Origin: PALSA-1196 sp036833805
Lineage (GTDB): Bacteria; Pseudomonadota; Gammaproteobacteria; Steroidobacterales; Steroidobacteraceae
NCBI GenBank assembly: GCA_036833805.1
Contig: DAITPA010000023.1
Coordinates: forward strand, 1 to 25,949
Length of the DNA stretch: 25,949 bases
Direction: 5' to 3'
The notes under the pieces are model-generated. The model saw only the letters and a list, made by a program, of their open reading frames with translations. It had not been told where the DNA came from and did not search any database. The position numbers and the translations under genes were made by a program. Each line of letters starts with the position of its first letter. Within the stretch, counting starts at the first letter, position 1. Below, in pieces: positions 1 to 6,965 of the stretch.

Positions 1-2
1 TC

Positions 3-56
3 CGTGAGGGCGGCAAGACCGTCGGCGCAGGCGTCGTGTCGAAAATCCTGAAGTAA
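3..56 (+). CDS. tuf: Elongation factor Tu, C-terminal end (partial)
   Basis: Only the last 17 codons and the TAA stop are inside the window; the gene enters from the left edge. The reading frame gives REGGKTVGAGVVSKILK, the conserved end of bacterial EF-Tu domain 3 (the E. coli protein ends in a closely similar GAGVV...L. pattern). EF-Tu is the GTPase that brings aminoacyl-tRNA to the ribosome. Its stop codon lies 9 nt before the rpsJ start and overlaps the rpsJ Shine-Dalgarno sequence, so tuf and rpsJ are very probably on one transcript (the str operon upstream of the S10 genes). Confidence 0.93.
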   Translation, partial: REGGKTVGAGVVSKILK

Positions 57-65
57 GGCAATCAC

Positions 66-377
66 ATGGCCAACCAGAACATCCGCATACGTCTAAAAGC
101 CTTCGATCATCGTTTGATCGACAGCTCCGCCCGTGAAATCGTCGAGACCGCCAGGCGCACCGGCGCCACCGTGCGCGGTCCCGTGCCGCTGCCGACCAAG
201 ATGGAGCGCTTCACGCTCCTGGTCTCGCCGCACGGGGATAAGGACGCGCGCGACCAGTTTGAGCTGCGCACGCACAAGCGCCTGATGGACATTCTGAACC
301 CGACCGACAAGACGGTGGATGCGCTCATGAAACTCGATCTTCCGGCCGGCGTTGACGTCCAGATCAAGTTGAACTGA
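66..377 (+). CDS. rpsJ: 30S ribosomal protein S10
   Basis: S10 sits in the head of the 30S subunit and, with NusB, also takes part in transcription antitermination. The 103-residue product matches the usual length and carries the family signature in order: IRIRLKAFDHRLID near residues 7-20, GPVPLPTK at about 38-45, and a C-terminal stretch DALMKLDLPAGVDVQIKL. The start is set by AAGG (55-58) seven bases before ATG 66. Unlike E. coli, where rpsJ opens the S10 operon behind its own leader, here it follows tuf by 9 nt and is separated from rplC by 226 nt, so it appears to be expressed with the str operon. Confidence 0.98.
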   Translation: MANQNIRIRLKAFDHRLIDSSAREIVETARRTGATVRGPVPLPTKMERFTLLVSPHGDKDARDQFELRTHKRLMDILNPTDKTVDALMKLDLPAGVDVQIKLN

Positions 378-397
378 AGGTACTCGCTGCGTATACT
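369..397 (+). promoter_or_regulatory. Sigma70-type promoter at the end of rpsJ
   Basis: TTGAAC (369-374) and TATACT (392-397) are separated by exactly 17 bases; this is 4 of 6 and 5 of 6 matches to the sigma70 consensus with ideal spacing. The -35 box overlaps the rpsJ stop codon. Transcription would start near 404 and give a leader of about 200 nt ahead of rplC. The sequence match is seen directly; activity is inferred. Confidence 0.7.
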
Positions 398-403
398 GCG
401 CGG

Positions 404-603
404 CTGTTTCGCCCCCGGACAAAAGCTCACGGGGGCTGGCCGCGAATGCGGCATCGGGCGAGGTTGGAGCCTTTGAGCTCCAAGACCACTCGAGACCCGC
501 GATGTCTCTTGCGACGCCGCGGAACTCTCCTGTCGGCTCTCCTTACCGCTGTCGCGCCCCGCGACGCGCCAACCGTAGCGCGTCGCACTAGAGGAAGTCA
601 TCG
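404..603 (+). promoter_or_regulatory. Structured mRNA leader before rplC (candidate S10-operon-type leader)
   Basis: This non-coding stretch holds successive perfect inverted repeats: 411-417/430-436 (GCCCCCG), 439-443/448-452 (GCCGC with a 4-nt loop), 464-470/477-483 (TTGGAGC), 551-556/560-565 (GTCGCG) and 561-569/578-586 (GCGACGCGC). The last two share bases 561-565 and cannot form together. The final hairpin ends a few bases before the rplC Shine-Dalgarno sequence (GAGG, 591-594). In E. coli a leader of about 170 nt with a string of hairpins precedes rpsJ and mediates repression by L4; here rpsJ has no room for one, so this leader may do that job from a shifted position. L4 binding is inference. 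The exact 5' end is estimated from the promoter. Confidence 0.55.
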
Positions 604-1311
604 ATGCCAATGGGTTTGCTAGGGCGTAAGTGCGGCATGACGCGCGTGTTCACCGAGGCCGGTGCGACCGTGCCCGTGACCGTGATCGAAGTGCTGCCGA
701 ACCGCGTCACGCAGGTGAAGTCTGCCGAGACGGACGGCTATCGGGCCGTGCAGATCAGTTTTGGAGTGAAGCGCCCGCAACTTCTGTCTGCTGCGGTTGC
801 CGGCCACTACGCCAAGGCGAAAGTTGCTCCCGGCCGCACGCTCATGGAATTTCGTCTCGGCGACAAAGAGAGCACTGAGCTGGCAGCCGGCTCCGAGATC
901 ACGGTCGAGCTCTTCAAGGCGGGCGATGCGGTTGATGTCACCGGCACGACCATTGGCAAGGGCTTCGCCGGCACCATCAAGCGTCACAACTTTGCAGGCG
1001 GCATGGCCTCGCACGGTAACTCGCTATCACACCGCGCCCCAGGCTCCATCGGGCAGCGCCAGACCCCGGGCCGCGTATTCTTGGGCAAGCGCATGTCCGG
1101 CCACATGGGCGCGATTCGCCGCATGACTGAGAACCTGAAGGTCGTCGAAGTCGACGTCGAGAGAAATCTTCTCCTGATCCGCGGCGCAGTTCCGGGAGCC
1201 GCAGGCGGCAACGTCATCGTACGCCCGTCATTGAAAGCCGCGCGCCAGGCCGCGAGGAAGAAGCTCACTCCGGTGAAGGCTGCCCCGAATCCCGTCGCGG
1301 CGAAGAAGTAA
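604..1311 (+). CDS. rplC: 50S ribosomal protein L3
   Basis: L3 is an early-assembly 50S protein whose extended loop approaches the peptidyl-transferase centre. The product (235 aa; 209 in E. coli) begins MPMGLLGRKCGMTRVF and holds the L3 signature GSIGQRQTPGRVF followed by GKRMSGHMG; the glutamine in this segment is the one that PrmB methylates in E. coli. Start ATG 604 lies 9 nt behind GAGG; the ATG at 610 is too far from it. The extra length is mostly a basic, Ala/Lys-rich tail (roughly residues 208-235). It is the first gene behind the structured leader and is 14 nt from rplD. Confidence 0.98.
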   Translation: MPMGLLGRKCGMTRVFTEAGATVPVTVIEVLPNRVTQVKSAETDGYRAVQISFGVKRPQLLSAAVAGHYAKAKVAPGRTLMEFRLGDKESTELAAGSEITVELFKAGDAVDVTGTTIGKGFAGTIKRHNFAGGMASHGNSLSHRAPGSIGQRQTPGRVFLGKRMSGHMGAIRRMTENLKVVEVDVERNLLLIRGAVPGAAGGNVIVRPSLKAARQAARKKLTPVKAAPNPVAAKK

Positions 1312-1325
1312 CGGGCGTCTTTAAG

Positions 1326-1931
1326 ATGAAGCTCAAAGTGTTGAACGGCAAGGCGGAGCTGCAGGTGTCTGATGCGGCGTTCGGCCGCGAATTCAACGAG
1401 GCACTCGTGCACCAGGTCGTGACCGCCTATCAGGCGGCCGGCCGTGCCGGCACGAAAGCGCAGAAGACGCGCGCCGAAGTACGCGGCGGCGGCAGAAAGC
1501 CATACGCGCAGAAGGGCACGGGCCAGGCGCGCGCGGGCTCGAGCCGAAGCCCGATCTGGGTCGGCGGCGGACGGACGTTTGCAGCGAAGCCGCGCGACTT
1601 TTCGCAGAAGGTAAACCGCAAGATGTATCAGGGCGCCATGCGCTCGATGCTCTCGGAGCTTGCGCGCCAGGACCGCCTGTGCGTCACCGAGGACATCACG
1701 CTGGAGGCCGGCAAGACGCGCCTGCTCGTCAATCAGCTGAAGACCTGGGAGCTCGATGACGTGCTCATCATCGTCGAGGCCGTTGAGGAGAAGCTGTTCC
1801 TCGCGGCGCGCAATCTGCACAAGGTGGAAGTGCTCGAGGTCGGCAAGTTGAACCCGGTCGCGCTCGCCAGTCACGACAAGGTGCTGATGACGGTCGCCGC
1901 GGTGAAGATGCTCGAGGGGCGCCTGCCATGA
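1326..1931 (+). CDS. rplD: 50S ribosomal protein L4
   Basis: L4 binds 23S rRNA domain I and its long loop forms part of the exit-tunnel constriction; in E. coli it also represses its own operon. The 201-residue product has the usual length and shows the tunnel loop as a Gly/Arg-rich run with GGGRKPYAQKGTGQARAGS at about residues 57-75. The Shine-Dalgarno sequence before ATG 1326 is weak, suggesting coupling to rplC 14 nt upstream. The gene ends in an ATGA overlap with rplW. As the presumed autogenous regulator it is the natural ligand to test against the leader at 404-603. Confidence 0.98.
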   Translation: MKLKVLNGKAELQVSDAAFGREFNEALVHQVVTAYQAAGRAGTKAQKTRAEVRGGGRKPYAQKGTGQARAGSSRSPIWVGGGRTFAAKPRDFSQKVNRKMYQGAMRSMLSELARQDRLCVTEDITLEAGKTRLLVNQLKTWELDDVLIIVEAVEEKLFLAARNLHKVEVLEVGKLNPVALASHDKVLMTVAAVKMLEGRLP

Positions 1932-2230
1932 ACCGCGAAGAGCTGATGACCGTGCTGATCGCGCCGCACGTCACGGAGAAGAGCTCGCTTGCGATGCAGA
2001 ACCACAATCAGTACACGTTCCGCGTGCGCCGCGACGCCACCAAGATTGACGTGAAGAAGGCCGTGCAGATGATGTTCGACGTGCAGGTGCGCGCCGTACA
2101 GATTCTTAACGAGCCGGGCAAGACGCGCCGCTTTGGCGGCCGCAGCGGACGTACTCAGGACTCAAAGAAGGCCTATGTGAGTCTGGCTGCCGGCCAGACG
2201 ATTGATTACGAGGCGAGGGCCAAGGCATGA
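1928..2230 (+). CDS. rplW: 50S ribosomal protein L23
   Basis: L23 lies at the tunnel exit and is the docking site for trigger factor and SRP. The product is 100 aa, the E. coli length. The N-terminal APHVTEKSS carries Glu17, equivalent to the E. coli Glu18 that contacts trigger factor, and the C-terminal half has the RRFGGRSGRTQDSKKAYVSL pattern of the family. The start codon overlaps the rplD stop (ATGA), with GAGGGG just upstream inside rplD; its own stop overlaps the rplB start in the same way. Confidence 0.98.
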   Translation: MNREELMTVLIAPHVTEKSSLAMQNHNQYTFRVRRDATKIDVKKAVQMMFDVQVRAVQILNEPGKTRRFGGRSGRTQDSKKAYVSLAAGQTIDYEARAKA

Positions 2231-3063
2231 GCCTGATCAAATACAAGCCGACCTCCCCGGGCACCCGCTCGGTCATCAAGGTCAACCGCGCGCATCTGCA
2301 CAAGGGCGGTCCGCACGGGCCGCTTACGGTCGCACAGAGCAAGACCGGCGCGCGCAATCATTTTGGTCGCATCACGACGCGTCACGTCGGCGGCGGCTCG
2401 CGCCAGAAGTACCGCATCATCGACTTCAAGCGCGACAAGGACGGCATTGCAGGTGTCGTCGAGCACATCGAATACGACCCGAACCGCACCGCTCACATTG
2501 CGCTCGTCCTGTACGCCGATGGCGAGCGCCGCTACATCCTCGCGCCGAAGGGTGTCGCCGCGGGGGATGAGATCCGCTCGGGCGCCGATGCGCCGATCAA
2601 GCCCGGCAATGCGATGGCGCTCAGGCACATTCCGGTGGGCTCACTCGTACACAACGTCGAGTTGAAGCCCGGCAAGGGGGGGCAGCTCGCGAGAAGCGCC
2701 GGCGGCTCGGTGCAGTACACCTCGCGCGAGGGCGTTTACGCATCGCTGCGTCTGAAGTCGACCGAGACGCGCCGCGTGCATGTGGATTGCCGCGCAACCG
2801 TCGGCGAGGTCGGACACGACGAGCACAACCTCAGGAGCTACGGCAAGGCGGGAGCCAAGCGCTGGCGCGGCATCCGCCCGACGGTGCGCGGTCTTGCGAT
2901 GAATCCGGTGGATCACCCGCACGGCGGTGGTGAGGGCAAGTCGGGGCAGGGCAATCCACATCCGGTATCGCCCTGGGGCCAGAATGCCAAGGGTTTGAAA
3001 ACGCGCCACAACAAGCGCACCGATCACATGATTCTGCAGCGTCGTAAGAACAAGGTACGTTGA
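2227..3063 (+). CDS. rplB: 50S ribosomal protein L2
   Basis: L2 is essential for subunit association and for building the peptidyl-transferase centre. The 278-residue protein (273 in E. coli) runs from an N-terminal KPTSPGTR segment through an OB-like and an SH3-like domain to the C-terminal signature NPVDHPHGGGEGKSGQG, which contains the conserved histidine near the catalytic centre. It starts in an ATGA overlap with rplW and ends 1 nt before rpsS. Length, motifs and position leave no real alternative. Confidence 0.99.
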   Translation: MSLIKYKPTSPGTRSVIKVNRAHLHKGGPHGPLTVAQSKTGARNHFGRITTRHVGGGSRQKYRIIDFKRDKDGIAGVVEHIEYDPNRTAHIALVLYADGERRYILAPKGVAAGDEIRSGADAPIKPGNAMALRHIPVGSLVHNVELKPGKGGQLARSAGGSVQYTSREGVYASLRLKSTETRRVHVDCRATVGEVGHDEHNLRSYGKAGAKRWRGIRPTVRGLAMNPVDHPHGGGEGKSGQGNPHPVSPWGQNAKGLKTRHNKRTDHMILQRRKNKVR

Positions 3064-3064
3064 T

Positions 3065-3346
3065 ATGCCGCGTTCATTGAAGAAAGGCCCGTTCGTTGAT
3101 CTGCATCTTGCGAAGAAGGTGCAGGTGGCTTCGGCGAAGAACGACAGGAAGCCCATCAAGACCTGGTCGCGCCGCTCCATGGTCATCCCTGAGATGGTGG
3201 GCCTCACGATCGCCGTGCACAACGGCCGTCAGCACATCCCGGTGCTCATGACCGAGAATATGGTCGGCCACAAGCTCGGCGAGTTCGCGCCCACACGCAC
3301 TTTCAAAGCGCATTCGGGCGACAAGAAAGTCTCGGCGGCGACCTAA
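3065..3346 (+). CDS. rpsS: 30S ribosomal protein S19
   Basis: S19 pairs with S13 in the 30S head near the A site. The product is 93 aa (92 in E. coli) and opens with the invariant MPRSLKKGPFVD; IKTWSRRSMVIPEMVGLTI and VGHKLGEFAPTRTF are the two other family blocks. ATG 3065 follows the rplB stop by one base, with AAGGT a few bases upstream inside rplB, so translation is probably coupled. Confidence 0.99.
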   Translation: MPRSLKKGPFVDLHLAKKVQVASAKNDRKPIKTWSRRSMVIPEMVGLTIAVHNGRQHIPVLMTENMVGHKLGEFAPTRTFKAHSGDKKVSAAT

Positions 3347-3358
3347 GAGGTATAGGCA

Positions 3359-3700
3359 ATGGAAGTCATGGCCAAGCTGCGTTACGCACGCATCTCACCG
3401 CAGAAGTGCCGCCTGGTCGCGGACGTCGTGCGCGGCGAGCCGGTCGGCAACGCGCTTTCGGTTTTGAAGTTCATGCCGAAGAAGGGCGCGGAGCTGGTGC
3501 GCAAGGTCTTAGCCTCGGCCGTCGCCAACGCCGAGCACAATCATGGCGTCGACATCGACGAGCTCAAAGTCTCGCGGGTGCTCGTGGACGCAGCCCCGCA
3601 GCTCAAGCGCTTTTCCGCCCGCGCCAAAGGCCGCGGCACACGCATCATCAAGCGTAACAGCCACATCACCGTCGCCGTCAGCGACGGCAAGAAGGACTAG
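3359..3700 (+). CDS. rplV: 50S ribosomal protein L22
   Basis: L22 touches all 23S domains and its beta-hairpin lines the exit tunnel, the site of some macrolide resistance mutations. The 113-residue product (110 in E. coli) reads MEVMAKLRYARISPQKCRLVAD at the N-terminus and AKGRGTRIIKRNSHITVAVS at the C-terminus; the hairpin lies around residues 80-100. ATG 3359 is chosen over the in-frame ATG at 3368 because AAGAGG (3345-3350) sits eight bases before it and because the E. coli protein has the matching METIAK start. Confidence 0.98.
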   Translation: MEVMAKLRYARISPQKCRLVADVVRGEPVGNALSVLKFMPKKGAELVRKVLASAVANAEHNHGVDIDELKVSRVLVDAAPQLKRFSARAKGRGTRIIKRNSHITVAVSDGKKD

Positions 3701-3703
3701 CGC

Positions 3704-4453
3704 ATGGGTCAAAAGGTCAATCCGATCGGCATTCGCTTAGGGATCACCCGTGACTGGGTGTCAAAGTGGTATGCGGGCAAGAAGCAGTTTCCGGCACATG
3801 TGCATACGGACTTTCGAGTGCGCGCGTTCTTGCGCAAAAAGCTCGCCGAGGCATCGGTGAGCCGCATTCACCTTGAGCGCGCTGCGAAGAAGGTCAACAT
3901 CACGATCCAGACCGCCCGTCCCGGCATCGTCATCGGCAAGAAGGGCGAGGACATCGAGAAGCTGCGCCAGGAGACGGCCAAGCTCTTAGGCATGCCCGTC
4001 AGCGACGTACGTTTGAATATCGCCGAGATCAGAAAGCCCGAGCTTGATGCGCAGCTCGTTGCGGACAGCATCGCGCAGCAGATCGAGAAGCGCGTGATGT
4101 TCCGGCGCGCCATGAAGCGCGCCGTGATGAGCACCATGCGAAGCGGCGCACTCGGCGTGAAGGTGCGAGTTTCCGGACGCCTGAATGGCTCGGAAATCGC
4201 GCGCACCGAGTGGTACCGCGAAGGACGCATTCCGCTGCACACGTTCCGCGCCGACATCGACTATGGCCTCACCGAAGCGCGCACCACTTACGGCGTGATC
4301 GGCGTGAAGGTCTGGATCTTCAAGGGTGAGGTGTTTGAGAAGCCCAAGGTTGAGGTGGTCGCCGAGGGCGAGGCTGCCCAGGCGGCCGCAGCGCCTATCG
4401 CGGTAGCGGTAACGACGCCATCGGTTGCCGCGGCGGAACAACCGAGCGCATGA
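3704..4453 (+). CDS. rpsC: 30S ribosomal protein S3
   Basis: S3 forms part of the mRNA entry channel of the 30S subunit. It starts MGQKVNPIGIRLGIT, carries a type II KH domain with the GKKG loop at residues 78-81, and continues with the C-terminal domain (VRVSGRLNGSEIARTEWYREG). At 249 aa it is about 16 longer than E. coli S3; the excess is an Ala/Val-rich low-complexity tail from about residue 220. It follows rplV by 3 nt with AAGGA overlapping that junction. Two leucine TTA codons followed by GG occur here, unusual for such a GC-rich gene. Confidence 0.99.
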   Translation: MGQKVNPIGIRLGITRDWVSKWYAGKKQFPAHVHTDFRVRAFLRKKLAEASVSRIHLERAAKKVNITIQTARPGIVIGKKGEDIEKLRQETAKLLGMPVSDVRLNIAEIRKPELDAQLVADSIAQQIEKRVMFRRAMKRAVMSTMRSGALGVKVRVSGRLNGSEIARTEWYREGRIPLHTFRADIDYGLTEARTTYGVIGVKVWIFKGEVFEKPKVEVVAEGEAAQAAAAPIAVAVTTPSVAAAEQPSA

Positions 4454-4463
4454 GTCAATAGCC

Positions 4464-4877
4464 GTGTTGCAACCCAAGCGCACCAAATATCGAAAGCAGT
4501 TCAAGGGCCGAAACGCAGGCCTTGCGCTGCGCGGCAGCTCCGTGTCGTTCGGCGAATTCGGATTGAAGGCGACGAGCCGCGCGCGCATGACGGCGCGCGA
4601 AATCGAAGCTGCGCGCCGCGCCATGGCGCACTACGTCAAACGCGGCGGCCAGATTTGGATCCGCGTGTTTCCGGACGTGCCCATTTCCAAGAAGCCTCTT
4701 GAAGTGCGCATGGGCAGCGGCAAGGGCAACATCGAGTATTGGATCGCGCGCGTGCAGCCCGGCAAGGTGCTGTTTGAGATGGAAGGGGTGGATGAGACGA
4801 CCGCTCGCGAGGCGTTTCGCCTGGCGGGCTCGAAGCTCTCGGTATCCACGATGTTCGTGAAACGGCAGGTGCGCTAG
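4464..4877 (+). CDS. rplP: 50S ribosomal protein L16
   Basis: L16 stabilises A-site tRNA and is a late-assembly 50S protein. With a GTG start at 4464 the product is 137 aa and begins MLQPKRTKYRKQFKGRN, matching the family start and length. An in-frame ATG at 4425 would add 13 residues lying inside rpsC and is not conserved, so it is rejected. No strong Shine-Dalgarno sequence precedes the GTG, and rpsC stops 10 nt upstream, which fits translational coupling. The C-terminal FRLAGSKLSVSTMFVKR block is diagnostic. Confidence 0.97.
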   Translation: MLQPKRTKYRKQFKGRNAGLALRGSSVSFGEFGLKATSRARMTAREIEAARRAMAHYVKRGGQIWIRVFPDVPISKKPLEVRMGSGKGNIEYWIARVQPGKVLFEMEGVDETTAREAFRLAGSKLSVSTMFVKRQVR

Positions 4878-5086
4878 TGGACGCCAAACAGTTGCGCAGC
4901 AAAAAGGCCCCGGAGCTTGCGGATGAACTCGTGAAGCTGCGCAAGGAGCAGTTCTCGCTGCGCCTGCAGCGCGCGACCGGGCAGTCCCCCAAGCCCGATC
5001 AGTTCACCAAGGTACGACGCAACATTGCGCGCCTGAAGACGATCATGCGCGAGGCGCGCACGAGCCCCGCCGGAGAGAAAAAGTGA
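4877..5086 (+). CDS. rpmC: 50S ribosomal protein L29
   Basis: L29 is a small helical protein next to L23 at the tunnel exit. The 69-residue product (63 in E. coli) shows the two-helix pattern with ELADELVKLRKEQFSLRLQ and the family block KVRRNIARLKTIM. It starts at GTG 4877, sharing the G of the rplP TAG stop (TAGTG), and overlaps rpsQ by four bases (GTGA). Both junctions point to coupled translation. Confidence 0.97.
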   Translation: MDAKQLRSKKAPELADELVKLRKEQFSLRLQRATGQSPKPDQFTKVRRNIARLKTIMREARTSPAGEKK

Positions 5087-5367
5087 GCACCGAATTGCCC
5101 GCCGCAGCAACCCCTGAGAAGAAGCCGCGCACCCTCACGGGGCGCGTCGTCAGCACCAAGATGCAGAAGACGATCGCGGTTGAGATCGAGCGCCTCGTCA
5201 AGCACCCGCAGTACGGCAAATACATCCGCCGCACGACGAAGCTGCTCGCGCACGATGAGAGGGGCGAGTCCCACGAGGGCGACACCGTGACCATTACGCC
5301 GTGTCGGCCGCTGTCACGGCACAAGTCGTGGCGGTTGCTTGCGATCGTGGACAAGGCCGCGGGCTAG
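5083..5367 (+). CDS. rpsQ: 30S ribosomal protein S17
   Basis: S17 is an OB-fold primary 16S rRNA binding protein. The product (94 aa; 84 in E. coli) has a short N-terminal extension (STELPAAATPEKKP), then RTLTGRVVSTKMQKTIAVEI and the KYIRRTTKLLAHDE block typical of S17. The GTG start at 5083 overlaps the rpmC stop (GTGA). Stop codon TAG is at 5365-5367, 22 nt before rplN. Confidence 0.98.
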   Translation: MSTELPAAATPEKKPRTLTGRVVSTKMQKTIAVEIERLVKHPQYGKYIRRTTKLLAHDERGESHEGDTVTITPCRPLSRHKSWRLLAIVDKAAG

Positions 5368-5389
5368 TGATCCACGAGGCAGCAGCACC

Positions 5390-5758
5390 ATGATTCAGAT
5401 GCGCACAATGTTGAACGCCGCCGATAACAGCGGCGCGCGCACCCTGATGTGTATCAAGGTGCTGGGCGGCACGCGTCGCCGCTATGCAACCGTAGGCGAC
5501 GTCATCAAGGTGAGCGTCAAGGATGCGATCCCGCGCGGCAAGGTCAAAAAAGGTGAGGTCTACGACGCCGTCGTGGTGCGCACCAAGTTTGGCGTAAGAA
5601 GGCCCGATGGCTCGCTGATCCGCTTTGATGGCAACGCGGCGGTGCTGTTGACGAACAAGCTCGAGCCGATCGGTACGCGCATCTTCGGGCCGGTGACGCG
5701 CGAGCTGCGCAACGTGCAGTTCATGAAGATCATCTCGCTCGCACCGGAAGTGTTATGA
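5390..5758 (+). CDS. rplN: 50S ribosomal protein L14
   Basis: L14 is a highly conserved 50S interface protein and the target of the silencing factor RsfS. From ATG 5390 the product is 122 aa (123 in E. coli), beginning MIQMRTMLNAADNSGAR, with RRPDGSLIRFDGNAAVLL and ending GPVTRELRNVQFMKIISLAPEVL-like, as in E. coli. The open frame continues upstream to 5339 inside rpsQ, but those residues are not part of the family. GAGG (5375-5378) lies upstream of the chosen start. Its end overlaps rplX (ATGA). Confidence 0.98.
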   Translation: MIQMRTMLNAADNSGARTLMCIKVLGGTRRRYATVGDVIKVSVKDAIPRGKVKKGEVYDAVVVRTKFGVRRPDGSLIRFDGNAAVLLTNKLEPIGTRIFGPVTRELRNVQFMKIISLAPEVL

Positions 5759-6072
5759 GGAAGATCAGAAAAGGCGATCAGGTCGTGGTGCTGTCGGGGC
5801 GGGACAAGGGCCGCCGCGGCGCCGTGCTCCAGGTCCTGGCCGAGGGCCTCGTGGTCGTCGAAAGCATCAATATCGTGAAGAAGCATCAGCGCGGCAATCC
5901 GCAAGGCGGTCAGGCCGGCGGCATCATCGACAAGACGATGCCGATTCGCGCCTCCAAGGTTGCGATTTGGAATCCCTCGGGCAAGCAGGGCGATCGCGTC
6001 GGGGTCAAGACCTTGAACGACGGCCGCAAGGTGCGCTTCTTCAAATCAAACGGAGAAATGATCGACGCGTGA
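5755..6072 (+). CDS. rplX: 50S ribosomal protein L24
   Basis: L24 is one of the two assembly-initiator proteins of the 50S subunit. The 105-residue product carries an N-terminal KOW motif (KIRKGDQVVVLSGRDKGRRG, about residues 2-21) and the conserved GGIIDKTMPIRASKVA. It starts in an ATGA overlap with rplN. Its TGA stop (6070-6072) sits in the loop of a perfect hairpin that spans the junction to rplE. Confidence 0.98.
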   Translation: MRKIRKGDQVVVLSGRDKGRRGAVLQVLAEGLVVVESINIVKKHQRGNPQGGQAGGIIDKTMPIRASKVAIWNPSGKQGDRVGVKTLNDGRKVRFFKSNGEMIDA

Positions 6073-6079
6073 GCGTCGA
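6062..6079 (+). promoter_or_regulatory. Perfect GNRA-loop hairpin at the rplX-rplE junction
   Basis: TCGACGC (6062-6068) and GCGTCGA (6073-6079) are exact complements around a GTGA tetraloop that contains the rplX stop codon. Outside it, 57-59 (AAT) can pair with 6081-6083 (ATT) across a small asymmetric internal loop. In E. coli the spc operon is repressed by S8 binding a hairpin at this same L24-L5 junction. The location matches; the S8 core bases were not recognised, so an S8 site is only a hypothesis. Confidence 0.5.
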
Positions 6080-6091
6080 CATTGCAAACCC

Positions 6092-6634
6092 ATGACGAGG
6101 CTGCAGCAGTTCTATCGCGAGAAGGTCGTCCCCCGTTTGACGGAGGAGCTCGGCCTTAAAAACCCGATGCAGGTGCCGCGCATCACGAAGATCACCATCA
6201 ACATGGGGGTCGGTGAGGCGGTCGCCGATAAGAAGGTGATGGACGCGGCTGTCGCGGATCTCGCCAAGATCTCCGGCCAGAAGCCGCTCGTGTGCAAGTC
6301 GAAGAAGTCGATCGCGTCGTTCAAGCTGCGCGAGGGACTCGCGGTCGGCTGCAAGGTGACCTTGCGCGGCGCGCGCATGTACGAGTTCCTGGACCGCTTG
6401 ATCAGCATTGCAATTCCGCGCATCCGCGATTTTCGCGGCATGTCGGCACGCTCCTTCGACGGCCGCGGCAATTACAGCCTGGGCGTCAAAGAGCAGATCA
6501 TCTTCCCCGAGATCCAGTACGACCAGGTCGATCAGATCCGGGGCATGGACATCACGATTACGACGACGGCCGTCGACAACAAACAGGGTCGAGCGCTGCT
6601 CGAGGCTTTCAGCTTCCCATTCCGGAAGCAATGA
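6092..6634 (+). CDS. rplE: 50S ribosomal protein L5
   Basis: L5 binds 5S rRNA in the central protuberance and contacts P-site tRNA. The 180-residue product (179 in E. coli) begins MTRLQQFYREKVVPRLTEE, has the RITKITINMGVGEA block at about 30-43 and the C-terminal GMDITITTTAVDNKQGRALL. The start at ATG 6092 has no evident Shine-Dalgarno sequence in the 19-nt gap, which is mostly occupied by the hairpin described at 6062-6079. That makes initiation likely to depend on coupling or on that structure. Confidence 0.98.
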   Translation: MTRLQQFYREKVVPRLTEELGLKNPMQVPRITKITINMGVGEAVADKKVMDAAVADLAKISGQKPLVCKSKKSIASFKLREGLAVGCKVTLRGARMYEFLDRLISIAIPRIRDFRGMSARSFDGRGNYSLGVKEQIIFPEIQYDQVDQIRGMDITITTTAVDNKQGRALLEAFSFPFRKQ

Positions 6635-6649
6635 GGATTTCTTAAGGCT

Positions 6650-6955
6650 ATGGCGAAAACCAACATGGTCATGCGCGAGAAGCGTCGCGCGCAGGTCGTA
6701 AAGAAATACGCATCCAAACGCGCCGAGCTGAAGGAGACGATCCGCAGCCCGAAGACTTCGCACGAGGATCGGCAGGCGGCGCAGGCGAAGCTGCAGGCGA
6801 TGCCGCGTGATGCGAGTCCCTCGCGGCAGCGCAATCGCTGTGCGATCACCGGTCGTTCGCGCGGCGTGTACCGCAAGTTCGGCCTGTCGCGCGTGAAGAT
6901 CCGCGAAGTCGCGAATCGCGGCGAAATTCCGGGTCTTGTCAAGGCGAGCTGGTGA
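6650..6955 (+). CDS. rpsN: 30S ribosomal protein S14 (zinc-independent long form)
   Basis: S14 binds the 30S head. The product is 101 aa, the length of the C-minus, zinc-free form, and only one cysteine (in RNRCAITGRSRG) is present instead of the CxxC pairs of the zinc form. N-terminal MAKTNMVMREKRR and C-terminal FGLSRVKIREVANRGEIPGLVKASW-type ending are diagnostic. A TTAAGG stretch lies just before ATG 6650. The gene is 15 nt behind rplE and its TGA stop overlaps the Shine-Dalgarno sequence of rpsH. Confidence 0.98.
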   Translation: MAKTNMVMREKRRAQVVKKYASKRAELKETIRSPKTSHEDRQAAQAKLQAMPRDASPSRQRNRCAITGRSRGVYRKFGLSRVKIREVANRGEIPGLVKASW

Positions 6956-6965
6956 GGTACGCCGC

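Noticed and set aside
4425..4463. Earlier ATG start for rplP
   Set aside because: The 13 extra residues overlap rpsC and are not part of L16; GTG 4464 gives the conserved MLQPKR start and 137 aa.
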